Source of the DNA: Teichococcus wenyumeiae
Lineage (GTDB): Bacteria; Pseudomonadota; Alphaproteobacteria; Acetobacterales; Acetobacteraceae
Reading direction: 5' to 3'
DNA: 64,000 bases
Assembly (NCBI RefSeq): GCF_003696345.1
Contig: NZ_RFLX01000006.1
Coordinates: 179,210 to 243,209 of the forward strand
Shown here one piece after another: positions 19,677-27,755 of this stretch. The position numbers and the translations under genes were made by a program. The notes beneath the pieces were generated by a model. It was not told the origin of the DNA. It ran no database searches and was given only the letters and a program-made list of their open reading frames with translations. The first letter of the stretch is position 1. The number at the start of each line of letters is the position of its first letter.

Positions 19677-19726
19677 GAAGCAGGCGTCCTCGGGGTGCGC
19701 GGCCGTGTCATCCGCTATCCCTTAAT

Positions 19727-19754
19727 TTGTTAGTTTCATAACTCTTGTTATAAT
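19727..19754 (+). promoter_or_regulatory. Sigma-70-like promoter for the DeoR regulator
   Basis: TTGTTA (19727-19732) and TATAAT (19749-19754) are separated by 16 bases in the AT-rich part of the divergent gap, about 50 bases before the regulator start. The -10 is perfect; the -35 matches four of six. This is sequence inspection only. Confidence 0.55.
19738..19751. promoter_or_regulatory. Candidate DeoR-family operator
   Basis: Perfect inverted repeat ATAAC-TCTT-GTTAT overlapping the -10 box of the divergent promoter. Its position would let one bound regulator control both its own gene and the deoC-led operon. Binding by the adjacent regulator is inference. Confidence 0.45.
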
Positions 19755-19805
19755 CGTCACATTAACGGCCCCGATCGTCAAGCGGGGGCTATGCGAGGAG
19801 GGTGA

Positions 19806-20615
19806 ATGTCACAAGGCGGCGGGGTGCAGGGGGTGGCGGGTGTGCGGCGCACTGCCCGGCTCGCGCAGCTGGGGGAGATGCTGCGCCAGGGCGGACCGGC
19901 CCGGCTGGAAAGCGCCGCAGCAGCATTGGGCGTCTCCTCCATGACCCTGCGGCGGGACCTTGCCAAGCCCGGACAGCCCTTCACCCTGCTGGGTGGCCAT
20001 GTGGTGCCGCTGGGCGATCCTTCCGGCCGCAGCCCCTATGCCCTCGAGCGTGAGCAGGACAGCCACGCCAGCGCCAAGCGCCAGGCTGCCCGGCGTGCCG
20101 CCACGCTGGTGGAGGATGGCGACACCATCTTCATCGACTGCGGCACCACCATGCCGCATTTCGTCGAGGCCCTGCCGCCTGGACTGTCCCTGACGGTGCT
20201 CTGCTATGCCCTGAACATCGTGACGCTGCTGAGCCGGCGGGAGAGGACGCAGCTTGTGCTGCTGGGCGGGCTCTATCATCCCGCTTCCGCCACCTTCGCC
20301 TCGGATGAGGCGCTGGCCAACCTGCGCCGCCTGCGCATCAACAAGGCCTTTATCTCGGCCGGTGGGGTGCATGCCACGCGGGGCGTGACCTGCACCAATT
20401 TCAACGAGGTGCCGGTGAAGCAGGTGGCGCTGGCTTCCGCCGCGCATTCGTTTCTGGTGGTGGATGCCTCCAAGCTGGGCAAGCTGAAGCCGGCCTATTT
20501 CGCCCCCGTCACGGCCTTCGACCGGATCGTGACCAGCGCGCTGAACCGTCCGGAGCCCGCTACGGCCCTGGCACGCGCCGGGGCGCGGCTTGACGCAGCG
20601 GGCGCCGGTTCCTAA
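19806..20615 (+). CDS. DeoR/GlpR family transcriptional regulator
   Basis: Repressor-type regulator of 269 residues. The N-terminal winged helix is at ~10-65 (LESAAAALGVSSMTLRRDL). The C-terminal sugar-phosphate sensor domain has the family motif DGDTIFIDCGTTMPHFVEAL in two halves and a late LVVDASKLGKLKP segment. An AGGAGG-like site (19795-19801) precedes the ATG. It is divergent from deoC, and an FGGY kinase follows 31 bases downstream. It probably senses a phosphorylated pentose and represses both transcripts. Confidence 0.9.
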   Translation: MSQGGGVQGVAGVRRTARLAQLGEMLRQGGPARLESAAAALGVSSMTLRRDLAKPGQPFTLLGGHVVPLGDPSGRSPYALEREQDSHASAKRQAARRAATLVEDGDTIFIDCGTTMPHFVEALPPGLSLTVLCYALNIVTLLSRRERTQLVLLGGLYHPASATFASDEALANLRRLRINKAFISAGGVHATRGVTCTNFNEVPVKQVALASAAHSFLVVDASKLGKLKPAYFAPVTAFDRIVTSALNRPEPATALARAGARLDAAGAGS

Positions 20616-20645
20616 CCCCGCCGTCGACAGCACAGGATTGCCGCA

Positions 20646-22277
20646 ATGCAGGACATCGTCATCGGCGTGGATGTGGGCACCGGCAGCGCCCGCGCCGGCG
20701 CCTTCGCCCCGCACGGCACCATGCTGGCCCAGGCGGCGCAGCCCATCCGCATGTGGCGGCCACGCCCAGGCTTCGCGCAGCAATCCTCCACCGATATCTG
20801 GGCAGCGGTCTGCGCCGCGGTACGCAATGCCCTGGCGGAACTGGGCCCTATACGGGTGCGCGGCATCGGCTTTGATGCCACCTGCTCCCTTGTGGCGCTG
20901 GATGCCGCTGGGGACCCCGTCTCCATCAGCCAGGATGGCGAGCCAGAGCAGGATACGGTGGTCTGGATGGACCACCGCGCGGCAGCGGAGGCCGAGCGCA
21001 TCAATGCCGGCGGGCATGACGTGCTGCGCTATGTCGGCGGCCGTGTCTCGCTGGAAATGCAGACGCCCAAGCTGCTCTGGCTGAAGCACCACCTGCCGGA
21101 AGCCTGGGCGCGTGCCGCGCTGTTCCTGGACCTTCCGGATTTCCTGACCTGGCGGGCCACTGGCAGCACCACGCGCTCGCTCTGCTCCACCGTCTGCAAA
21201 TGGACCTATCTGGGGCGTGAAGGGCGCTGGGACGAAGGCTTCTTCCGTGCCATCGGGCTGGAGGATCTCGCCGCCGAGGGCTTCCAGCGCATCGGCACCG
21301 AGATCCTGCCGGTGGGCCAGCCCATCCCGGGCGGGCTGAGCGCCACGGCGGCCACGGAGCTGGGGCTGCCGGCCGGCATTCCCGTCGGCACTTCCGCCAT
21401 CGATGCCCATGCCGGCGGGCTGGGCGTCATCGGCGCCGCGCTGGACGGGCAGGCGCCGGATGAGCAGGCGCTGCTGCGCCGCCTGGCACTGGTGGGCGGC
21501 ACCTCAAGCTGCCACATGGCCGTCTCGGCCGAGCCGCGCTTCGTGCCGGGCGTCTGGGGCCCCTATTTCTCCGCCATGCAGCCGGGCCTCTGGCTGAACG
21601 AGGGCGGGCAATCCGCCACCGGCGCGCTGGTGGACCATGTCATCACCACTCATGCCGCCTATCCCGCCCTGGCGGAGGAAGCGGCTCAGGCCGGCATCAC
21701 CATCTACCAACGGCTGAACGAGTTGCTGGAGGAGATGGCGGCGCCGCTGCCCTTCCCGGCGCTGCTGACGGAACATCTGCATGTGATGCCGGATTTCCAC
21801 GGCAACCGCTCCCCGCGCGCCGATGCCTCGCTGCGCGGGATGGTGTCCGGGCTGGGGCTTTCCGCCACGGCGGAGGACCTGGCGCTGCTCTACCTCGCCA
21901 CGGTGCAGGCCATCGCCTATGGCACCCGGCATATCATCGAGACGTTGAACGGCCAGGGCTATGCCATCGACACGGTGCTGGCCTGTGGCGGCGGTACCAA
22001 GAACCCGGTCTTTCTGCGGGAACATGCCGACGCCACCGGCTGCCGCATCGTGCTGCCCGCCGAGCCGGAGGCCATCCTGCTGGGCGCCAGCATGCTGGGC
22101 GCGGTGGCCGGCGGCGTCCATCCGGACCTGCCCGCCGCTATGGCGGCGATGAGCCGCGCCGGGCGCGTGGTGCAGCCGGCCTCCGAGGCCGCGCGGCGCT
22201 ACCACGACGCCAAATACGCCGTCTTCCTGCGCATGCACGAGGACCAGATGGCCTATCGCAGCCTCATGGCCGGCTGA
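20646..22277 (+). CDS. FGGY-family pentulose kinase
   Basis: Sugar kinase of 543 residues with the two actin-like domains of the FGGY family. The N-terminal phosphate-binding loop reads [15 protein letters not shown], and the C-terminal adenosine motif reads [14 protein letters not shown]. Length and the [14 protein letters not shown] segment fit the ribulokinase-like group (TIGR01315 type). It lies downstream of the DeoR regulator and opposite the deoC operon, so it likely phosphorylates a ketopentose or related sugar in the same pathway. LsrK (autoinducer-2 kinase) is a relative but a less good fit. Confidence 0.85.
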   Translation: MQDIVIGVDVGTGSARAGAFAPHGTMLAQAAQPIRMWRPRPGFAQQSSTDIWAAVCAAVRNALAELGPIRVRGIGFDATCSLVALDAAGDPVSISQDGEPEQDTVVWMDHRAAAEAERINAGGHDVLRYVGGRVSLEMQTPKLLWLKHHLPEAWARAALFLDLPDFLTWRATGSTTRSLCSTVCKWTYLGREGRWDEGFFRAIGLEDLAAEGFQRIGTEILPVGQPIPGGLSATAATELGLPAGIPVGTSAIDAHAGGLGVIGAALDGQAPDEQALLRRLALVGGTSSCHMAVSAEPRFVPGVWGPYFSAMQPGLWLNEGGQSATGALVDHVITTHAAYPALAEEAAQAGITIYQRLNELLEEMAAPLPFPALLTEHLHVMPDFHGNRSPRADASLRGMVSGLGLSATAEDLALLYLATVQAIAYGTRHIIETLNGQGYAIDTVLACGGGTKNPVFLREHADATGCRIVLPAEPEAILLGASMLGAVAGGVHPDLPAAMAAMSRAGRVVQPASEAARRYHDAKYAVFLRMHEDQMAYRSLMAG

Positions 22278-22286
22278 GTTGCCATC

Positions 22287-22310
22287 GCCGCGCCCCGGCC
22301 GGGGCGCGGC
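22287..22310. terminator. Palindromic hairpin between convergent genes
   Basis: A 10-bp stem (GCCGCGCCCC, GGGGCGCGGC) around GGCC lies between the kinase stop (22277) and the convergent binding-protein stop (22327). It is a likely bidirectional terminator, without a clear T run. Confidence 0.55.
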
Positions 22311-22326
22311 GGCAGCTTGCTTTGCC

Positions 22327-23205
22327 TCAGGCGGCGAACCAGCCGTTCACCCGCTGGCCATGCTCGTCGATATACTTCGAAACGGCGGCATCGGTGCTTT
22401 CCTCCTGGGCCACCAGCATCGCGGCTTCCAGCTCATCCAGCGGCATGTTCAGCTTGGAGAGGAAGGCGGCAACCTCCGGGCGATCCTTCTTCAGGCCAGG
22501 GCGGCCCAGGCCCACCACTTCCTCGGCCGCGCCCAGCGCGCCCTTGGGGTCGGCCAGGTAACGCAGCTCATACTTGCCGAACATCCAGTGCGGGCTCCAG
22601 GCCGTCGCCACGATCCAGTTCTTGCCGCGCATCTGGCGGTTGACTATCGAGATCATCGCGGCCTCGCTGGATTCCTGCAGCTTGTAGCCATTCAGCCCGT
22701 AGGCCTTCAGCGTATCCTGCGACAGGCGCGTCAGGCCGGCGCCGGGCTCGATGCCCTGGATGCGCCCACCCAGCTTCTCCTGCACCGCCGGCTTGGCGAG
22801 ATCCTCGATGGAAGCCAGCTCGCTCTCCGGCACATACTTCGGCACCACCCAGCCCAGCTTGGCATCGCCATAAAGGGTGCCCAGGCGCTCCACCTTGCCT
22901 TCGACGCGCTTGTAGTAATCCTCATGCGTCTTCGGCAGCCAGGACATCAGCATGGCGTCCACGTCACCGCGCGTGACGCCCTGGTAGAGCGGCGCGACAT
23001 CGGTCTGGATCAGCTCCACCTTGGTGTCGAGCCGGTCCTCGATCAGCTTGGCGGCGAGGCGGGTGATGAACTCGGCATCCGCCCAGGGCGCGAAGCCGAG
23101 CTTGATGCCGCCGGAGCGGGCGAACGCCGGGCGGAAGCCCGTGGCGAGGCCGGCGGCCAGGCCCATACCGGCGGTGAGGAACTGGCGCTTGTTGATGGCG
23201 ATCAT
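22327..23205 (-). CDS. proX: Glycine betaine/proline-type ABC transporter substrate-binding protein
   Basis: Periplasmic receptor of 292 residues of the OpuAC family. The signal peptide runs to about residue 29 (GLAAGLATGFRPAFA). The mature protein starts with IKLGFAPWADAEFITRL and has Trp/Tyr-containing segments (MLMSWLPKTHEDYY, TAWSPHWMFGKYELRYL) typical of the aromatic box that binds quaternary amines. It is the third gene of a proVWX-like operon, 98 bases after the permease. The exact ligand (betaine, choline, carnitine or proline betaine) is not decided. Confidence 0.88.
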   Translation of the reverse strand: MIAINKRQFLTAGMGLAAGLATGFRPAFARSGGIKLGFAPWADAEFITRLAAKLIEDRLDTKVELIQTDVAPLYQGVTRGDVDAMLMSWLPKTHEDYYKRVEGKVERLGTLYGDAKLGWVVPKYVPESELASIEDLAKPAVQEKLGGRIQGIEPGAGLTRLSQDTLKAYGLNGYKLQESSEAAMISIVNRQMRGKNWIVATAWSPHWMFGKYELRYLADPKGALGAAEEVVGLGRPGLKKDRPEVAAFLSKLNMPLDELEAAMLVAQEESTDAAVSKYIDEHGQRVNGWFAA

Positions 23206-23303
23206 GCATCGGCATCCTTCTGCTTGCGGGCGCGGCCAAGGGGCGCGCCCGAGGGTAAATCAGGAAAAAAGGAGGGGCAGGGGCCCGGCGGCCCCCGCCG
23301 CGG

Positions 23304-24218
23304 TCACGCCTTGCGGGCGACCAGCGTGCCGGAGGGCTCCGCCTCATCGCCACGGGCGAAGACGGTGCGCAGGCGCCTGAGGCTGAAGCCCTGCGGCTCG
23401 GCACTGAAGCTCTGGGTGATGCGGTCGAGCAGCACGGCCAGCACCACGACGGCGAGCCCGCCCTCGAAGCCCGTGCCCACATCCAGCCGCTGGATGCCGG
23501 TCAACACCGTATTGCCCAGCCCGCCGGCACCGATCATGGAGGCGATCACCACCATCGACAGCGAAAGCATGATGGTCTGGTTCACGCCCGCCATGATGGA
23601 GGGCAAGGCATTCGGCACCTGCACCTTCAGCAGCAACTGCATCGGCGTGCAGCCGAAGGCCTGCCCGGCCTCAATGAACTCATGATGCACCTGCCGGATG
23701 CCCAGGTTGGTCAGGCGTACCACCGGCGGCATGGCGAAGATCACGGTGGCGATGGTGCCCGGCACGGCGCCGAGGCCGAAGAACATCGCCGCCGGAATCA
23801 GGTAGACGAAGGCCGGCATGGTCTGCATCAGGTCCAGCAGCGGCCGCGCCACGGCCTGCACCGCGCGGCTGCGCGCCATGGCGATGCCGAGCGGAATGCC
23901 CAGCACCATGGCGATACCGGTGGCGGCGAGCACCAGGGACAGGGTTTCCATCATCCGGTCCCAGAGGCCCATGCCGCTGATCAGCATCAGCGCGGCCACG
24001 GCGAAGATGGCGAATTTCCAGCCCACGCGCCACAAGGCCAGCAGCGCGATGACGGCGATGGTCAGCGGCGCCGGCGCGAAGACCAGCGCGTCCCGCACGC
24101 CATCCGTGACGAAGCCGATGGTGGCGGCAATGGCATCCAGCGCCGGGGTGAAGTGGTCGAGAATGAAGTTCACGACCGCATCGGCGCCCTCGCCGATATG
24201 GAGATCGAGATCCTGCAA
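23304..24218 (-). CDS. proW: Glycine betaine/proline-type ABC transporter permease
   Basis: Inner-membrane permease of 304 residues. A long N-terminal part precedes the MetI-like core. The segments DLMQTMPAFVYLIPAAMFFG and PPVVRLTNLGIRQVHHE are characteristic of ProW/OpuAB, and the coupling loop is EAGQAFGCTPMQLLLKVQVP. The gene is 11 bases downstream of the ATPase gene. It probably helps osmoprotectant uptake or quaternary-amine catabolism. Confidence 0.92.
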   Translation of the reverse strand: MQDLDLHIGEGADAVVNFILDHFTPALDAIAATIGFVTDGVRDALVFAPAPLTIAVIALLALWRVGWKFAIFAVAALMLISGMGLWDRMMETLSLVLAATGIAMVLGIPLGIAMARSRAVQAVARPLLDLMQTMPAFVYLIPAAMFFGLGAVPGTIATVIFAMPPVVRLTNLGIRQVHHEFIEAGQAFGCTPMQLLLKVQVPNALPSIMAGVNQTIMLSLSMVVIASMIGAGGLGNTVLTGIQRLDVGTGFEGGLAVVVLAVLLDRITQSFSAEPQGFSLRRLRTVFARGDEAEPSGTLVARKA

Positions 24219-24229
24219 GGGGATTCTCC

Positions 24230-25477
24230 TCAGTTGCCGCTGCGGTCGAGCGTTTGCAGCAGTGCGGTCTTGCTGATCGAACCGAGGTAGCGCTGCTCCT
24301 CATCGACCACCGGCAGGGGGTGCGGGCTTTCCGCAACCCGGCCCATCACGTCCGACAGCATCTCATTGGCTGCGATGGGCTCGACATGCGGCAGCAAGGC
24401 TTGCCGGTAGACGTCCTGCTCCGGGCGCCGCGCGGCATCCTCCAGCGAATCCACGGTGACCATACCGTGATACTTCCTGTCGCGGCCGATCACGATGGCG
24501 ACGTCGCGCTTGTGGTTGCGCAGCCGCTCCAGCGCGGCCGGCAGGGCGGTGTGGCGGCGCTCGATCATCGGCATATGCGTTTCGGCGGCAATGTCTCCGG
24601 CGCGGAAGACCTGGGCGACATCGACGTTGCGGAAGAAGGAGCGCACGTAGTCATTGGCCGGATTGGTCACGATCTCGTCCGGCGTGCCGACCTGCACCAC
24701 GCGTCCATGCTGCATGATGGCGATGCGGTCGCCGATCCGCATGGCCTCGTCCAGGTCATGGCTGACGAAGACGATGGTGCGGCTGTGCTCGGATTGCAGG
24801 CGCAGCAACTCGTCCTGCATCTCCGCGCGGATCAAGGGGTCGAGGGCCGAGAAGGCTTCATCCATCAGCAGGATGCTGGGCTCGCCCGCCAGGGCACGGG
24901 CGAGGCCAACACGCTGCTTCATGCCGCCGGAAAGCTGGTCTGGCTTGCTGTCGGCATAGGCGCCGAGACCGACGCCTTCCAGCGCGGCGCGGGCCTTGGC
25001 ATGGCGCTCGGCCTGGGCCATGCCGGCCACTTCCAGGCCGAAGGCCGCGTTGTCCAGCACGCTGCGGTTGGGCAGCAGGGCGAAGGACTGGAAGACCATG
25101 CCCATCTCGGCCCGGCGCAGCGCCGTCAGCTCGCGGCGGGACATCTTCGCGATGTCTCGGCCATCGATCAGGATCTCGCCGGAGGAAGGCTCGATCAACC
25201 GGTTGAGCAGGCGCAGCAGGGTGGACTTGCCGGAACCTGAGAGGCCCATGATGACGAAGATTTCGCCGGCGCGGATCTCGAAGCTGGCGTCATGGACGCC
25301 GATGGTGCAGCCGGTCTGGGCATGCACGGCAGCCTTGTCCTGGCCTTCGCGCACCATGCGCAGGGCGGCCTCGGGACGGTTACCGAAAACCTTGAAGACG
25401 TTACGGAGTGCGATCTTTACTGGGGCAACGGCGTCATCGCCGGCCGCCCTGTCGAGGGTGGGGGTCGGGGCAGTCAT
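24230..25477 (-). CDS. proV: Glycine betaine/proline-type ABC transporter ATP-binding protein with CBS domains
   Basis: ATPase of the importer, 415 residues from the ATG at 25477. GGAG sits six bases upstream of this codon, which makes the longer open frame to 25522 unlikely. Walker A is GLSGSGKST, the signature LSGGMKQRVGLARAL and Walker B ILLMDEAFSALDP. The C-terminal ~140 residues look like paired CBS domains (KRDVAIVIGRDRKYHGMVTVD, then LPVVDEEQRYLGSI), which sense ionic strength in OpuA-type systems. It is first in the operon, so the promoter lies in the large gap to its right. Confidence 0.93.
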   Translation of the reverse strand: MTAPTPTLDRAAGDDAVAPVKIALRNVFKVFGNRPEAALRMVREGQDKAAVHAQTGCTIGVHDASFEIRAGEIFVIMGLSGSGKSTLLRLLNRLIEPSSGEILIDGRDIAKMSRRELTALRRAEMGMVFQSFALLPNRSVLDNAAFGLEVAGMAQAERHAKARAALEGVGLGAYADSKPDQLSGGMKQRVGLARALAGEPSILLMDEAFSALDPLIRAEMQDELLRLQSEHSRTIVFVSHDLDEAMRIGDRIAIMQHGRVVQVGTPDEIVTNPANDYVRSFFRNVDVAQVFRAGDIAAETHMPMIERRHTALPAALERLRNHKRDVAIVIGRDRKYHGMVTVDSLEDAARRPEQDVYRQALLPHVEPIAANEMLSDVMGRVAESPHPLPVVDEEQRYLGSISKTALLQTLDRSGN

Positions 25478-26052
25478 TGATTCTCCGGGCTGCCGCGCGC
25501 CACGCGGCGGCATCACCTCCATCGGGTTGAGCGAAGCGCAGCCATCCGCTAGTCCGGGCGACTGCTGGGCACGTCATAGTGCCCCTAAAAAGACACAATT
25601 GTTCTGTGCCAAATCGAAGGGATGCCTAAAGCATATCTGCGGGCATGTCCAGTCCCATGGAGCTCCCGGCCAGCAAGGCTTGAGCATCAGGTATCAATAA
25701 GCAAAGCAGCAGAGAAAATTTTGGGTCCGGCACCGAAAACATGTGTTCACATTGCTGCTTCTTGATCTGCCCGTTTCTGCCCGTGGCTCATTTCTTCTGA
25801 TCTGCAGTTTGTTCGTGGTCTCCCGGCACCGTGGGTACCTCGAGGTGCGTTATCCGGCCACAAAGTGCAGAAAAATTTGTCCACCTATTCATCCACAGGG
25901 CTATCCCCCGAAACTGTGGATATCTTCCGCCGGGCGTGCGGATGACCAGGCGGGGAGGGCCTTTCGCGGAGGGGGCCTCATGGCGTGGTTAGCGCTTCCC
26001 AGCGGCGGCGCTTTCATCCTAGCGTTCGCGCGTCCACATGACGGAGACCGCC
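25478..26052. other. AT-richer divergent intergenic region with DnaA-box-like 9-mers
   Basis: About 575 bases between the divergent proV and peptide-receptor genes. Codon patterns show no convincing gene; an open frame from 25743 has no family resemblance. The stretch 25580-25925 is clearly AT-richer than its surroundings. It holds TCATCCACA (25889-25897), TGTGGATAT (25915-25923, opposite strand) and a weaker TTGTCCACC (25877-25885). The first two are one mismatch from the DnaA consensus TTATCCACA. It also must contain both divergent promoters. An origin function is only a hypothesis. Confidence 0.4.
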
Positions 26053-27639
26053 ATGAGCCTGACGCGCCGCCATCTGCTCGCCGGGATCGGCACCTCACCT
26101 ATGCTCATGTCGGCCTCGGCCGCGCTGGCACAGGGCGTTCAGCCCAAGCGGGGTGGCGTGCTGAACGTCATCCTGAACCCGGAGCCGCCGATCCTGCAGA
26201 TCGGCGTTAATAACCAGACGCCGACGCTGATCTGCGGCAGCAAGATCACGCAGGGCCTGCTGAAGTTCTCCCCGAGCCTGGAACCGCTGCCCGAACTGGC
26301 CAAGAGCTGGACGGTCAGCCCCGATGGGCTGGAATACGTCTTCAGGCTGCAGGAGAACGTGAAGTGGCACGACGGGCGCCCCTTCACCTCGGAGGATGTC
26401 CTCTACTCGGTAATGACCTTCAACCGGGAGATCGCACCCCGCCTGCGCGGCGTGATCGCCGGTATTTCCGAGGCCACGGCGCCCGACCCGCTGACGGTGC
26501 GCTTCGTGCTGAAGCAGGCCTTCCAGCCCTTCCTGCTGTGCTTCGATGCCACGGCGCTGCCCATCGTCGCTAAGCATGTCTATGACGGCACCGATATCCG
26601 CGCCAACCCGGCCAATCTGAAGCCGATCGGCACCGGCCCCTTCCGTTTCGCCGAGTGGCAGCGCGGCAACTTCGTGCGCATGGAGCGCTTCGCGGATTAC
26701 TGGAAGCCGGGCCAGCCTTATCTGGACGGCATCATCTGGCGCGTGATCCCGGATGGGCAGAGCCGCCGCCTCGCCATCGAGAGCGGCCAGGTGCATATGA
26801 GCACCGCGACGGATATCGAGCCTTTCGACATCCCCGCGCTGCGGCAGGCGCCGAATCTCAATGTCACAACCAAGGGCTGGGAGTATTTCTCGCCGCTCTT
26901 CTGGTTCGAGATGAACCACCGCGTGAAGCCCTTCGATGACAAGCGGGTGCGGCAGGCCATGAGCATGGCGCTGGACCGCAAGTTCATCGTGGAGCGGCTT
27001 TGGTTTGGCCTTGGCAAGGCCGCGACGGGGCCGGTGGCCTCCACCACCCGCTTCTACGATGCCAGCGCCACGCTGGCGCCGTTCGATGTGGCCAGGGCCA
27101 ATGCGCTGCTGGACGAGGTAGGGCTGAAGCCCAATGCCCAGGGCAACCGCGGCGCCTTCAAGTATGTCATCCCGCCTTATGGCGAGATCTGGACGCGCAT
27201 GGGCGAGTATTTCCGCCAGGCGATGCGGCGCATCGGCTTCGACGTGACGCTGGAATCCACGGATGCCGGCACCTGGGCTTCGCGCATCGCCAACTGGGAT
27301 TACGAGGCGACATCGAACGTCCTCTACCAGTACGGCGACCCGACCCTGGGCGTGGAGCGAAGCTATGTGTCCTCCAATATCCAGAAGATTCTCTTCACGA
27401 ACACTGCCGGCTATTCGAACCCCAAGGTGGACGAGCTGTTCGCCAAGGCGCGCACCGGCGCGACGGAGGCGGAGCGGCGTGCCGCCTTCTCCGATGTCCA
27501 GAAGATCCTGGTGGAGGATGTGCCGCTGCTCTGGGTGGTGGAAGTGAATTACCCGACGGTGACGGACAAGCGGCTGCACAACGCCGTGCAGCTCGGCACC
27601 GGCAACCATGCCAGCTACGATGACGTCTTCCTGGCCTGA
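26053..27639 (+). CDS. ABC transporter substrate-binding protein, family 5 (peptide type)
   Basis: Periplasmic receptor of 528 residues. The ATG at 26053 has GGAG six bases upstream; an in-frame ATG at 26038 lacks one. The leader is twin-arginine-like (SLTRRHLLAGIG) and ends in ALAQ. The family-5 signature appears as FRLQENVKWHDGRPFTSEDV, followed by FDDKRVRQAMSMALDRK, the usual landmarks of DppA/OppA-like proteins. No permease or ATPase gene is adjacent. A serine hydrolase gene follows 116 bases downstream. Confidence 0.92.
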   Translation: MSLTRRHLLAGIGTSPMLMSASAALAQGVQPKRGGVLNVILNPEPPILQIGVNNQTPTLICGSKITQGLLKFSPSLEPLPELAKSWTVSPDGLEYVFRLQENVKWHDGRPFTSEDVLYSVMTFNREIAPRLRGVIAGISEATAPDPLTVRFVLKQAFQPFLLCFDATALPIVAKHVYDGTDIRANPANLKPIGTGPFRFAEWQRGNFVRMERFADYWKPGQPYLDGIIWRVIPDGQSRRLAIESGQVHMSTATDIEPFDIPALRQAPNLNVTTKGWEYFSPLFWFEMNHRVKPFDDKRVRQAMSMALDRKFIVERLWFGLGKAATGPVASTTRFYDASATLAPFDVARANALLDEVGLKPNAQGNRGAFKYVIPPYGEIWTRMGEYFRQAMRRIGFDVTLESTDAGTWASRIANWDYEATSNVLYQYGDPTLGVERSYVSSNIQKILFTNTAGYSNPKVDELFAKARTGATEAERRAAFSDVQKILVEDVPLLWVVEVNYPTVTDKRLHNAVQLGTGNHASYDDVFLA

Positions 27640-27755
27640 GGAACGGCGGCCGCGCCACAGCGAAACAGCGCCTTGGCGATTGACGAAGGGCGGAAAGGCT
27701 GGGGGAATGTTGTCCCCGCTGAAGCCGTTCCCCACCTTCGTCAAGAGGTCGCCAC

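Noticed and set aside
19809..21410. 533-residue open frame antisense to the DeoR regulator and FGGY kinase
   Set aside because: Both opposite-strand genes have full family motifs; this frame has none and spans two genes.
22319..25477. Assignment of the proVWX-like importer specifically to glycine betaine
   Set aside because: Family is clear, but ligand residues were not mapped, so choline, carnitine or proline betaine remain open.
25743..26210. 155-residue open frame running out of the intergenic region into the receptor gene
   Set aside because: No ribosome site, no family, and its second half overlaps the well-supported receptor in another frame.
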